Positions 1 through 8,024 of a DNA stretch of 58,580 nucleotides are shown piece by piece. The stretch's first letter is position 1, and the number at the start of each line of letters is the position of its first letter. The stretch is from assembly GCA_041687095.1 (NCBI GenBank), contig JAWLCQ010000008.1, positions 1 to 58,580 on the forward strand. The letters run 5' to 3'. The stretch is from JAWLCQ01 sp041687095. Its GTDB lineage: Bacteria > Planctomycetota > Phycisphaerae > SM23-33. The notes under the pieces are model-generated. The model was not told the origin of the DNA and made no database searches. It was given only the letters and a program-made list of their open reading frames with translations. Position numbers and translations under genes: made by a program.

Positions 1-440
1 CCGCCCATGCCCGTGTAGATGCCCTCGGTGTTCTCGCGGACGACGATGAAGTCGATGTCCTCGGGGTTCTTGTCCTTCAGGGGCGTCCACACCCCGGGGT
101 AGAGCTTCACCGGGCGGAGGTTGATGTACTGGTCCAGGGCGAACCGCAGGCGGAGCAGGAGGCCCTTCTCCAGGATGCCCGGGGCGATCTTCGGATGCCC
201 GACGGCCCCGAGGTAGATGGCGTCGAAGGCGCGGAGTTGCTCGATCTCCTCGTCGTGGATCACGGGGATGGAGGGCTTGTTCGGGTCCCCGCCGGCCTCC
301 AGGTAGCGGTCGCCGCCGACGTTGAAGTCTTGCGTGGTGTACGTGAACCCGACCTTCTTCGAGACGGCCTCCAGAACCTTCAGGCCCTCGCGGACCACCT
401 CCGGACCCGTGCCGTCGCCGCCGATTACCGCAAGTTTCAT
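1..440 (-). CDS. leuB: 3-isopropylmalate dehydrogenase, 5' part (runs off window)
   Basis: The reverse strand encodes a protein beginning MKLAVIGGDGTGPEVV, open through base 1, so about 146 N-terminal residues are visible and the C-terminus is missing. The GDGTGPEV nucleotide-binding opening, a central GLLLRLRFALDQYINLRPV segment and a VRENTEGIYTG motif are characteristic of the isopropylmalate/isocitrate dehydrogenase family. The short spacing and the LLLRLRFALD segment fit the actinobacterial-type LeuB, which oxidatively decarboxylates 3-isopropylmalate in leucine synthesis; a tartrate or homoisocitrate dehydrogenase cannot be excluded without the C-terminal half. The ATG at 440 is preferred over an in-frame ATG at 449 because a GAAAGGA ribosome-binding site sits at proper distance from it. 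Confidence 0.88.
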   Translation of the reverse strand, partial: MKLAVIGGDGTGPEVVREGLKVLEAVSKKVGFTYTTQDFNVGGDRYLEAGGDPNKPSIPVIHDEEIEQLRAFDAIYLGAVGHPKIAPGILEKGLLLRLRFALDQYINLRPVKLYPGVWTPLKDKNPEDIDFIVVRENTEGIYTGMG

Positions 441-545
441 CCTGGTCATCCTTTCGCTGCTGCGCCTCCGGATCCCGGACCCGGTGGGCGATCAAGAGCG
501 GGCAGTCTACACCAGAAGCCCGGAGGGGGCAACGGGTTTGTAGGG

Positions 546-602
546 GGGTGTCCTGTCTCAATAGAAGTGTCAGGGGTCTACGTCTCAAGAGAACTGTCCC
601 CC
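546..602. repeat. Pair of imperfect direct repeats resembling an insertion-sequence end
   Basis: Two near copies lie in tandem: TGTCTCAATAGAAGTGTC and CGTCTCAAGAGAACTGTC, each followed by a G/C run. Repeated TGTCTCAA..GAA.TGTCC units resemble the multiple terminal repeats found at the ends of some insertion sequences. No transposase gene is present, so this would be a solitary end or remnant. The rest of the 441-717 interval holds no gene I can support. Confidence 0.3.
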
Positions 603-717
603 CCGGGGGGGCTCGCCAAGGGTGCTGAGTGGAGGGCTTGTCGGGTGGGGGAGGATGACCTTGGCCTCCGGGCGCGGTACACTCCCGGACGTAGCGAACC
701 GGAAGGAGAGCAGGGGC

Positions 718-2049
718 ATGGAACGGTCCGGTGCGGACGATGCGAGCGCGGTTCTGGCGACGCATGAGGCGCTGGCGGATGCGCATGCGCGGATCTTGGC
801 GGCGATGGCGAGCATGCCCCGCCGCCGCCCGTGGATGGACGAGGACCGCCGCCTGCTGCGAGAGCGGTTGCGCCGCGTCCTGGCAATCCGCGAGGAGTGG
901 ATCCCCACCGTCACCGTCCGCTCCTGCCGTGACGAGCGCCGCGAGGGGCTCGCGGTTCGGCGGCTGTGCGCACAGACGTGGGAGGGCGTGGCGGCGGCGG
1001 GCGTCTTGTGGCGGACGGACGAATCCGATCGCCCCCGTCCGCTGGTGCTGCTGTGCTGCGGGCACGGGCCCGGGGGAAAGTTGCACGTCACCTACCAGCG
1101 CATGGCCATTCACCTCGCCCGGTCGGGGGCGGCGGTGCTGGTCATCGACAACATCGGGCAGGGCGAGCGAGAGCCCATGGGCCACCGCCGCCCCTGGGGC
1201 GTTTTCGCCCGCGGGCTCACCGTGCAGGGGCTCATCACCATGGAGGCGACGGGGTGGCTGAGATGGGCGGCTCGCCAGCCCTGGACCGACCCCCGCCGCA
1301 TCGCGGCCATCGGCAACTCCGGCGGCGGGGCGACCACGCTGACCCTCGCCACGCTCGACGAGGGAGACCTCGCGTGCGTCGTCAGCTCCGGGCATCCAAG
1401 CTCCCAAGCCTACACCTGCCGCAAGGAGCGGGCGCTGTGTGCCTGCGCCCTGTGGCCGGGCGTGGCGGGGACGCTGGAGATGTGGGAACTGCTCGCGTGC
1501 TTCGCCCCGCGACCGCTGCTGATCTTCCAGGGCCTCGAGGATCATCTTTTCCCCGCCGACCACTTCCACCGCCTCGCCCGTCAGGTCGCTACGGCGTACC
1601 GGCTGCACGCCGAGCACGCCCGGCTGGGCGTCAACGGCGAATCGCCCTCATTCCGCGCCGAACTGCTCCCTGGCGGCCACCCGTGGGACGACCCCCGCAT
1701 CCTGCTCGTGGGGGAGTTTCTCGCTGCGGCTCTGGGCCTGACCCCGCCCTCCGCCGCCCCGCCCCACGACGACCCCGCACTCCTCGCTCCCACCGACACG
1801 TGCTACCCCGCCTGGGACCCCGAGGCCGCCGATGCCGAGGCCATCGCCCGTGCCCTGGCGGGCCCAAACGGGGAAGGTGCAATGACAGGCCCCGTCGAGT
1901 TGTGGGACCTCTACCCGCCCGATCTGCCGCTCGACCGCATCGCGCAGATCACCCCCAGCGCCGACACCCGCCACATCCTGGCCCAGCTTGCCGCCTTCAC
2001 CGCCGCGCCGCGTCCGTGCCCCGGTTACGAGGAGCCTGTGTCCCCGTAG
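718..2049 (+). CDS. Alpha/beta hydrolase, acetyl-xylan-esterase/dienelactone-hydrolase-like
   Basis: 443 residues. The nucleophile elbow GNSGGG places the catalytic Ser at about residue 201, a GLEDHLFPAD stretch offers the acidic residue, and GGHPWDD near residue 320 offers the His, in the normal order for an alpha/beta hydrolase. An oxyanion-type CCGHGPGG segment near 113-120 and an N-terminal helical extension resemble large planctomycete acetyl esterase-like hydrolases. The substrate cannot be told. No signal peptide is visible, so it is probably cytoplasmic. The ATG at 718 is chosen because GGAAGGAG lies 9 bases upstream; longer in-frame starts lack a ribosome-binding site. Its last 25 bases overlap the 3' end of the convergent neighbour. 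Confidence 0.75.
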   Translation: MERSGADDASAVLATHEALADAHARILAAMASMPRRRPWMDEDRRLLRERLRRVLAIREEWIPTVTVRSCRDERREGLAVRRLCAQTWEGVAAAGVLWRTDESDRPRPLVLLCCGHGPGGKLHVTYQRMAIHLARSGAAVLVIDNIGQGEREPMGHRRPWGVFARGLTVQGLITMEATGWLRWAARQPWTDPRRIAAIGNSGGGATTLTLATLDEGDLACVVSSGHPSSQAYTCRKERALCACALWPGVAGTLEMWELLACFAPRPLLIFQGLEDHLFPADHFHRLARQVATAYRLHAEHARLGVNGESPSFRAELLPGGHPWDDPRILLVGEFLAAALGLTPPSAAPPHDDPALLAPTDTCYPAWDPEAADAEAIARALAGPNGEGAMTGPVELWDLYPPDLPLDRIAQITPSADTRHILAQLAAFTAAPRPCPGYEEPVSP

Positions 2050-2363
2050 CCGCGGAGGGCGCGCTTGCCCTGGCGGAGGCGGGTGAGGTCATTCGCCATC
2101 TCGTCGCGGCGGGCGGCGGCGCGGCGGCGGAGGTCGTCGGAGAGGGCGGCGATGCGGAGGACCCGCTCCTCGTGCGGGGCGAGGGTGTCGGGCGGGTGTA
2201 TCAGGAGTTCCATCATCAGTTCCGCCCCCTTCTGCACCGCCGCCTCGAAGGCGGGCCCGGCCTCGTCGAGCAGTTCGCCCTGGCGGTGCAGTATGGTCTC
2301 GACGCGGGCGAGCAGGTCCTCGACGTCGACGGGGGCGGGCGAGTCGTTTTGCGGTGCGTTCAC
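2025..2363 (-). CDS. Small helical protein at the end of the rod/hook gene block
   Basis: 112 residues, not recognised. It is rich in charged and Ala/Leu residues and is predicted mostly helical, with heptad-like stretches (DVEDLLARVETIL; RVLRIAALSDDLRRRAAARRDEM). The size and helical character are like those of flagellar export chaperones, but no family motif is visible, so that is only a possibility suggested by context. A GTG start at 2363 preceded by GGAG at 6-base spacing is preferred to the ATG at 2408, which lies inside an intergenic repeat. The 3' end overlaps the convergent hydrolase by 25 bases. Confidence 0.5.
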   Translation of the reverse strand: MNAPQNDSPAPVDVEDLLARVETILHRQGELLDEAGPAFEAAVQKGAELMMELLIHPPDTLAPHEERVLRIAALSDDLRRRAAARRDEMANDLTRLRQGKRALRGYGDTGSS

Positions 2364-2407
2364 GGTTGTCTCCAGGATCGTCTGCGGACGGAAGCGTTCA
2401 TGTTTCA

Positions 2408-2497
2408 TGGGATTCCCGGACAGAGGTTTGGCGTGGTTGCTCCCGGCTCTGTCCAGGCTGCGCCGTGGCAGGCCGCTGCGTTTCGCAAACCACGGCA
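2408..2497 (-). repeat. Dispersed palindromic element, copy E
   Basis: On the reverse strand it reads CTGCCGTGGTTTGCG ... GAGCAACCACGCC ... GGGAATCCC, aligning along its length with the copy at 19498-19628, including the interior CGCAGCGGCYTGCC and AGCCGGGWGCAACCACG blocks. It lies between the 112-residue gene and the TPR gene. The complementary GTGGTTTGCG and related CCACG arms can pair to form a hairpin. Confidence 0.6.
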
Positions 2498-2550
2498 GGC
2501 GGCACTGGGCGGCGTTTCGCAGGCCGCGGCGTCCGATGTTGCAGACCCCT

Positions 2551-3207
2551 CTACGCCAGCGCCGCCGCCGGGCGGGGGCGTTCGGCGGCGAGGATGGTTT
2601 CGATGCGGTGCAGCAGGGCCCGCGCGTCGTGCTGATCCGGGGCGAGGGCGAGGGCCTTGCGGAGGGCGTCGCGGGCGGCGAGGAGGCGGTCCTCCTTCTC
2701 GTACAGCGTCGCCAGGCAGAACAGCACGCCCGCGTCGTCAGGGTGGCGCTGGAGGTATAGTTCGAGGTAGCGGATGATCCGCGAGAAGTCGTTGAGGGCC
2801 ACCGCGCACTGGAACAGTCCCAGCAGCGCCAGCAGGTTGTCTCCGTCGCGGGCGAGGGCCTGGAGGTAGTGCTCGAACGCCATGCGATGCCTTCCCGCGT
2901 GCTGCTCCGTCACGCCCAGGCCGGTGTGGGGCTCGGTGGCGGCGGGGTCGAGGCGGGCGGCGGCGGCGAAGGCGTCGCGGGCCCCCGGCAGATCGTTCCC
3001 CCGCACGCCCAGCATGCCCAGGCCCAGGAGCGGCTCGATGCGGTGGGGCGCGAGCTGCCGCGCCCGGTGGTAGGCGGTGGCGGCGAGGTCGTGGCGGTCG
3101 AGGGCGGCGTGGCAGTCCCCGAGTTCAATGAGCACCTGCGCAGGATCGCCCGCTCCGGGGGGGGCGGAGCTGCGGTGCGGGGCGGGAGTGGGGTAGGGGG
3201 TCAGCAT
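2551..3207 (-). CDS. TPR-repeat protein
   Basis: 218 residues made of tandem 34-residue helical repeats with TPR signatures (ELGDCHAALDRHDLAATAYHRA; DLPGARDAFAAAARLDP; EDRLLAARDALRKALALAP), about five units between residues 25 and 205. There is no signal peptide or membrane segment, so it is likely a cytoplasmic protein-protein interaction factor. The start ATG overlaps the stop of the preceding small TPR gene (ATGCTGA), implying translational coupling. The pair may have been one TPR protein split in two or may act as partners. Its role is unknown; it shares a sigma-54 promoter with the flagellar genes and lies downstream of flgL. Confidence 0.75.
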   Translation of the reverse strand: MLTPYPTPAPHRSSAPPGAGDPAQVLIELGDCHAALDRHDLAATAYHRARQLAPHRIEPLLGLGMLGVRGNDLPGARDAFAAAARLDPAATEPHTGLGVTEQHAGRHRMAFEHYLQALARDGDNLLALLGLFQCAVALNDFSRIIRYLELYLQRHPDDAGVLFCLATLYEKEDRLLAARDALRKALALAPDQHDARALLHRIETILAAERPRPAAALA

Positions 3208-3443
3208 GCGTCGGGGGACTCGGCGGTCAGGTACTGCAGCGCGCGCTCCAGGTGCCGGGCCGCCTCATCGTAGCGGCCGAGGCACTGCAGGATCGTGCCC
3301 GCGTGGTGGAGGGCATGGGGATCGCGGGGGCAACGCATCAGGTGCTCGCGCAGATGGTGCAGGGCAAGGTGGTACCGGCCCTGCTGTACGAGCCTCCGGG
3401 CCGCCTCGGGCCCATCCTCATTGAGGGTGCTGATCGCGCTCAC
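3201..3443 (-). CDS. Short TPR-repeat protein
   Basis: 80 residues with about two TPR units (LVQQGRYHLALHHLREHL; TILQCLGRYDEAARHLERAL). The GTG at 3443 is chosen because AGGAAAGGA lies 9 bases upstream and a sigma-54 promoter lies just before that; an upstream ATG at 3521 would put the promoter inside the gene. It is translationally coupled to the next TPR gene. No domain other than TPR is visible. Confidence 0.65.
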   Translation of the reverse strand: MSAISTLNEDGPEAARRLVQQGRYHLALHHLREHLMRCPRDPHALHHAGTILQCLGRYDEAARHLERALQYLTAESPDAC

Positions 3444-3483
3444 GCGTCCGTGTCCTTTCCTGTCTGCACGCGAAGGGACCCAG

Positions 3484-3499
3484 TGCAATTCGTGTGCCT
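3484..3499 (-). promoter_or_regulatory. Sigma-54 promoter for the small TPR genes
   Basis: The reverse strand reads AGGCACACGAATTGCA. The -24 GG and -12 GC are separated by exactly 10 bases, the flanking GGCAC and TTGCA match the consensus, and only the first T and one inner G deviate. Predicted transcription start is near 3473, 30 bases before the GTG at 3443, leaving room for the ribosome-binding site. Confidence 0.65.
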
Positions 3500-3722
3500 G
3501 CAGGACACGAGGATCGGGCAAAGCGCGAAGATTGCGGGGGAAGCGCGGAAACGAACCGCGCCATGTGGCCTAAGGCCCTATCAGGCAAAGAGTTGATAGC
3601 GGGTCCCCCGTTGGCGTCGCGGCGGGAAACGAGGCGGGCCGATGCGGATTTCCCGAGCCCGGCCCCTGCGGGACCCCCTGGCGCTCAGCAACTGCGCATG
3701 GAATGTACAAAGGCTGGTCGCG

Positions 3723-5129
3723 CTACATGTAGTCCAGCAGCGAGACGGACAGGAGCTTGGACGTCGACGCCAGGGTCATCTCGTAGTAGGACTGGATGTG
3801 GCTGAGATCCGTGGCGATCTGGACGATGTCGGCCTCCTCCAGGCGGGCGATGTGCTGGGAGGCGTTATCGTGGAGGTTCTCCAGCGTCGAGGTGAGCACC
3901 TCCATGGCCTGCAGGCGCCCGCCGATGGAGGTCATGCCCTGCGTGAAGTTGATCTTGACCTCCTCGAGCGACTCCGACGCCTGCGCCAGGAGGCTGGCCT
4001 GCTCACCGTTGCTCAGGCTGCGGGTGTTGAGCAGCAGGTCGCGGATCTCGATGAGCGTCCCGAACATATCATAGGTGCCCGGGACGCGGACGGGCTCGTA
4101 GCCCGTGCGCTGGATCTGCGTGGTATCGACGTACAGGACGCGCCCGCTCTGGCTGTCGATGACGGGCTGGTCGCTCGTGTGGGTGACGGCCGTGGCGGTG
4201 GCGAAGCGGTCGATGCTCATCTCGGCCGAGACGGTGATGTCGAACGTGCCCGTCCACGCCCCGTACCCCGAGGCGTCGACGCGCACGGTATCGCCGGCCG
4301 CGTTGGTGAGGAGCAGATCGCTCTGCCCGCTGAGGGCGACGGCGGGGCCGTCGTCGAGTTGGATCGTCCCGTCGGGCAGGACGGTGATCTGGTGGGTTCC
4401 GACGGCGGTGTCGCCCCCGGGGGCGGGGACGAGCCCGCTGGCGCCCCCGTCGGCGTAGGTCGTTCCGGCGTGGCGGACTTCGAGCCAGGCGTCCCCGCGC
4501 ACGCTGGCGGTGGAGCGTCCGGCGGCCACTCCGGTCTGGCCGTAGAAGGAGGGCCCCGTCCGCTTGTCCTGGCGGAAGACGTCGTCGCCGACGACCGTGC
4601 CCGGGTACTCGATGCCGGGGGCGGCGGCGACGCGGAGTTCCTCGTACGAGCCCTGGTAGCGGACGGCGGTGATCTGCCCGTTCCTGCGATCGACCTCGTA
4701 GGGGGGGCGCTGGAGCATGGCGCCCCCGAAGACGTGGCGGCCCATGCTGCGGGTGTTGGCGATGGAGACGACCTGCTCCAGCAGGGCGTTGAGTTCATTG
4801 CCGATCGCCACGCGGTTGCCCGCGCTGAGCGTGGCCGTCGCCCCCTGCGCCACGAGCTGCTGGCCGCGCGTGAGGATGCCCGAGACCTCGCCCATGAGGG
4901 AGGACACCTGCTCCATCGTGCCGGTGAGGTCGGCGAGGTTGTTGGAGTACATCTTCAGCGACCGCTGCTCCGACTGCAGGTGCAGGATGGTGAACGCGTC
5001 CCCGGGCGCGTCGCTGGCGCGGTTGACGCGCTTGCCGGTGGCGGCCATCTCCTGCAAACGCGCGATCTGCTGCGACAGCAGCCCCAGCGAGTACAGCGTG
5101 TTGTTGCGAATCGATCCCCAGGTGGGCAT
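3723..5129 (-). CDS. flgL: Flagellar hook-filament junction protein FlgL (HAP3)
   Basis: 468 residues. The N-terminus (MPTWGSIRNNTLYSLGLLSQ, then ATGKRVNRASDAPGDA) is the flagellin-like D0/D1 segment with the conserved R-V-x-R-A-S-D-x-P motif, and the C-terminal helix (LTSTLENLHDNASQHIARLEEADI) is the pairing D1/D0 helix. The variable centre is longer than in the enterobacterial protein (about 317 residues). FlgL is secreted through the flagellar export apparatus and forms the junction between FlgK and the filament. It follows flgK by 21 bases, with GAGGTAGCACC as ribosome-binding site. Confidence 0.92.
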   Translation of the reverse strand: MPTWGSIRNNTLYSLGLLSQQIARLQEMAATGKRVNRASDAPGDAFTILHLQSEQRSLKMYSNNLADLTGTMEQVSSLMGEVSGILTRGQQLVAQGATATLSAGNRVAIGNELNALLEQVVSIANTRSMGRHVFGGAMLQRPPYEVDRRNGQITAVRYQGSYEELRVAAAPGIEYPGTVVGDDVFRQDKRTGPSFYGQTGVAAGRSTASVRGDAWLEVRHAGTTYADGGASGLVPAPGGDTAVGTHQITVLPDGTIQLDDGPAVALSGQSDLLLTNAAGDTVRVDASGYGAWTGTFDITVSAEMSIDRFATATAVTHTSDQPVIDSQSGRVLYVDTTQIQRTGYEPVRVPGTYDMFGTLIEIRDLLLNTRSLSNGEQASLLAQASESLEEVKINFTQGMTSIGGRLQAMEVLTSTLENLHDNASQHIARLEEADIVQIATDLSHIQSYYEMTLASTSKLLSVSLLDYM

Positions 5130-5150
5130 GGTGCTACCTCGGCTGTAGGG

Positions 5151-7112
5151 CTACAGCAGTTGGAACAGCGTCTGCATTACCTTGTCCTGTGCGGAGACGA
5201 ACTTGGCGATGGCGTGGAACATGTGCTCGAACATGAGGAGCTTGGCGGCCTCCTCGTTGATGTCGACGCCGCTGACGTTCTCGCGGCTGGTGAGCACCTG
5301 CTGGACGACGGTCTCGAGGGATTCGGCGCGAGCCTGGCGGGTGGCGACGGACTGCCCGACGCCCGTGATGATCTGCCGCTGGTAATCCAGCGGCGTGGTC
5401 CCGCCGAGTTCGGCCGTCCGCTGGTCCGCGACGGCCGCCATGCGGAGGATGTTGACGTTGTCGGACATCTCGGCGCCCCGCGAGGTGGCGATGCGGGAGG
5501 AATCCTTCTGGACCTCGCTGGTGATGCCCATCGTCGCCGCCGACGTGCCGCGGAACAGGGCGTTGATGCCCACCGCCGCCAGCACGCCCGTGGTGTCGCT
5601 GCTGGCGAGGGCCTGCACCTCCAGGGCCTCGCCCGCCTGGACCATGCCCGCCTCCAGCGTCAGGTAGACGCCCTCGGAGATCTCGATCCGATCGCCCGGG
5701 GCGTACCCCAGGCCGATGTTGATCGTTCGCACGAGTTCGCCCGCGTTGTTGTGGACCTCGAGGTACAGCCCCGTCGCGGACCCCACCATCTGTAGCCCGG
5801 GGGACCCCGTGACGGTGCAGGTGAAGATTTCGTTCTGCTCCCCGCGGTAGAGGCCCGAGACGTCCACGCCCACCCCGAGGGTGCTGGCGGTGGGCTCGGG
5901 CAGCAGCGAGGGCAGGAAGTCGAACTCATAGCCGGGCGCGGCCTCGATGTGCAGGGCCCCGGCGACGATGGAAGCGTTGAGGTGCGGAACCGCCGTCATC
6001 GCCGCGCGCAAGTCCCCGACCGTACTGGCCGTGGTCAGGGCGATCTCCGTTCGCGTGACCGCCCCGGTCACCGTGTCGGTGACGCGGACGAACACGGACC
6101 CGTCGGTGATGTGCGGGTCCCAACTGGCGAAGGGCTGGTCGGAGACGACCCACCCGTCGAGTTCGGTGAAGGCCCCGTGCGTGCCCACGCCCTGCACCTG
6201 GAGGCGGTTGACCTCGCGGATCACGTAGGCGGCGGCGGCGTCGAGCTGGTTCTGGATGGCGGGGATGAGTTCGTTCTGCAGGGACAGCGCCGCCCCCAGC
6301 CGCCCGCCGCTGGCGGCGGTGGTGTAGTAGTTCGCCCCGCCCAGCGACACGCCGATCTCGCCCGTGGAGGTGCTGCCGATCCCGATCGTGTAGGCGGTCT
6401 GCTCGGAGACCAGCGGCATGCCCCACGCGGTAATGCCGAAGATGCCCTTGTTGCTCCCCCGGCCGGTGACCTCGATCTCGATGAACTCGGACAGGTCGAG
6501 GATGGCCTGGTCGCGGGAGTCGAGGAGGACGTTGGTGTTGCTCCCGCGGGCGGCGACTTGCTGGATCTGGGTGTTGAGGTCGGCGATGCGGGCGGTGAGG
6601 GCGTTGATCTGCGTGGCGAGGTTCTCGGCCCCGGCGAAGACGTTGGCGCGGGTGTCGGCGAGGGAGCGGGCGGTGTTGCGGAAGTGCCCCGCCAACCCCG
6701 ACGCCGCCCACAGCGCCTGCTCCTGGTACGCCCGGGACTCGGTGTGGGCGGACAGCTCGTGCAGGGCCGCAAAGAAGTCCTCCATGCCGCGCGTGAGGCC
6801 CTGGGACTCCATGTCGCCCAGCATGCTCTCGATGCTCTGGAGGGTGATGCGCTCCTGGTCGGCCTGCCCCCACTGGGGGTTGAGGCGGGTGAGTTCCTCC
6901 TCGAGCAGGACGTCCATGCTGCGGCGGACCTCGCTGATCTCGGCCCCGGCCCCGACGGACCCGTGCGCCCCGCCGTGGAGGTACTTGGGGGCGATGCGGA
7001 GGTCCTGGCGGTGGTAGCCCTCGGTGGCGGCGTTGGCGATGTTGGTGCCCACCAGCTCCAGGGCCTGCTGGGCGACGCTCATTCCGGTAATGGCGATGTC
7101 ATAGTTGGGCAT
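5151..7112 (-). CDS. flgK: Flagellar hook-associated protein FlgK (HAP1)
   Basis: 653 residues. The N-terminus (MPNYDIAITGMSVAQQALELV, then GTNIANAATEGYHRQ) carries the rod/hook-type ANxxTxGYxRQ motif, and the C-terminus (VSGVDINEEAAKLLMFEHMF, then HAIAKFVSAQDKVMQTLFQLL) matches the FlgK C-terminal helix with the NLDEEAA-like VDINEEAA motif. FlgK is the first of the two junction proteins between hook and filament and is exported with the help of FlgN, encoded directly upstream with a 2-base gap. The middle region (about 110-540) is the family-variable part. Confidence 0.94.
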   Translation of the reverse strand: MPNYDIAITGMSVAQQALELVGTNIANAATEGYHRQDLRIAPKYLHGGAHGSVGAGAEISEVRRSMDVLLEEELTRLNPQWGQADQERITLQSIESMLGDMESQGLTRGMEDFFAALHELSAHTESRAYQEQALWAASGLAGHFRNTARSLADTRANVFAGAENLATQINALTARIADLNTQIQQVAARGSNTNVLLDSRDQAILDLSEFIEIEVTGRGSNKGIFGITAWGMPLVSEQTAYTIGIGSTSTGEIGVSLGGANYYTTAASGGRLGAALSLQNELIPAIQNQLDAAAAYVIREVNRLQVQGVGTHGAFTELDGWVVSDQPFASWDPHITDGSVFVRVTDTVTGAVTRTEIALTTASTVGDLRAAMTAVPHLNASIVAGALHIEAAPGYEFDFLPSLLPEPTASTLGVGVDVSGLYRGEQNEIFTCTVTGSPGLQMVGSATGLYLEVHNNAGELVRTINIGLGYAPGDRIEISEGVYLTLEAGMVQAGEALEVQALASSDTTGVLAAVGINALFRGTSAATMGITSEVQKDSSRIATSRGAEMSDNVNILRMAAVADQRTAELGGTTPLDYQRQIITGVGQSVATRQARAESLETVVQQVLTSRENVSGVDINEEAAKLLMFEHMFHAIAKFVSAQDKVMQTLFQLL

Positions 7113-7114
7113 GG

Positions 7115-7633
7115 TCAGCGCTCCGCATCAAACGCCCCGGTGCGGTCGCACCAGGTGTTGGCCCCGGCGGCTCCGTAGGTGGTGACGCTCCGCTCGGGCG
7201 GCAGCAGCGTGCGCAGCAGGAGGCGGTTGATCCGGGCGCACTCGAAGAGGGTCAATGCGGTGCGGAAGTTCCGCTGCTGCAGCCCCGCCGCCAGCGCCAG
7301 AATCCGCTCCCGCCGGTGCAGCAACTGCGAGCGGAAGGGCTCGCGGGCAAGCTCGGCGATCTCGCCCACCCGGGCGTCGGGGCCCGAGGCCCCGAGGGCG
7401 TCGCAGGCGCGGCGGCGGGTGGCGGCGATGCGGGCGTCGAGGTCCGTGCCCTCCCGCTGCGTCCGCTCGATGTCCGCCAGCAGGCGCTCCATCCCCCGGT
7501 CGTCCCGCCGCAGCATCACCGGCCCCAGGGCCTCCAGTTGCTCCCCGCGCAGGTTCAGCACCTCGATCTCGCGGTCCAGCAGCGCGACCAGTTCACCCAG
7601 GATCCGCTCGTGTTCGTACTCGGTCAGAATCAT
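7115..7633 (-). CDS. flgN: FlgN-type export chaperone for FlgK/FlgL
   Basis: 172 residues, almost entirely helical (EHERILGELVALLDREIEVL ... RDDRGMERLLADIERTQREG ... CARINRLLLRTLLPPERSVTTYG). Length, helical periodicity, the N-terminal LxxLLxxEIEVLxxRGEQL pattern and position immediately before flgK all fit FlgN, which delivers FlgK and FlgL to the export gate in the cytoplasm. The start codon overlaps the stop of the FlgJ-like gene by 4 bases, with GGAG 8 bases upstream, so it is translationally coupled. Confidence 0.83.
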   Translation of the reverse strand: MILTEYEHERILGELVALLDREIEVLNLRGEQLEALGPVMLRRDDRGMERLLADIERTQREGTDLDARIAATRRRACDALGASGPDARVGEIAELAREPFRSQLLHRRERILALAAGLQQRNFRTALTLFECARINRLLLRTLLPPERSVTTYGAAGANTWCDRTGAFDAER

Positions 7634-8016
7634 CGCAGTTGCTCCACGGTCGCCGCCGCGTCCTGCCCCTCGTGGCGGAGGATCTCCCGGTACACCTGCT
7701 TGCCGATCCCCAGCCCGCCCTGGTCGCTGATCAGGTCCGTCAGGTGCATCCAGAACAGGTCCTCGTACCCCTCGCCCGTCTCGTCGTCCAGCAGGCCCCC
7801 GTCGGGGACCGTCTCCCGCATGGCCGCCATCAGCCGGTGCAGGAAGGTGTTCTCGAAGCCCCGGGCGACGCGGCGGGCGTCGGCGAGCTTCTGGGGGGAG
7901 AGGGCGGAGTCGGTCCCAGGGGGGGCCACGCGCTGCGGGCCGCCCGGTCCCCTCGACGTCGTCGGGAGGCTGGGGAGCAGGTCGCTCGGTCGGAGGGGTC
8001 CAATGAGTTCGCTCAT
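7630..8016 (-). CDS. flgJ: FlgJ-type rod-binding protein without muramidase domain
   Basis: 128 residues. The segment from about 45 to 118 (KLADARRVARGFENTFLHRL, then MAAMRETVPDGG, then WMHLTDLISDQGGLGIGKQV) matches the rod-binding domain of FlgJ, with the typical A..FE..FL..LM..MR pattern and a C-terminal D..A..gG.GI/L pattern. The peptidoglycan-hydrolase domain that follows in enterobacterial FlgJ is absent, as in several other phyla. It acts as a rod cap or scaffold in the periplasm. It lies between flgI and flgN. Confidence 0.82.
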   Translation of the reverse strand: MSELIGPLRPSDLLPSLPTTSRGPGGPQRVAPPGTDSALSPQKLADARRVARGFENTFLHRLMAAMRETVPDGGLLDDETGEGYEDLFWMHLTDLISDQGGLGIGKQVYREILRHEGQDAAATVEQLR

Positions 8017-8024
8017 GGTGTTCG

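Noticed and set aside
3642..5795. 717-codon plus-strand frame opposite flgL
   Set aside because: flgL motifs on the minus strand are unmistakable; the plus frame is a mirror of codon bias.
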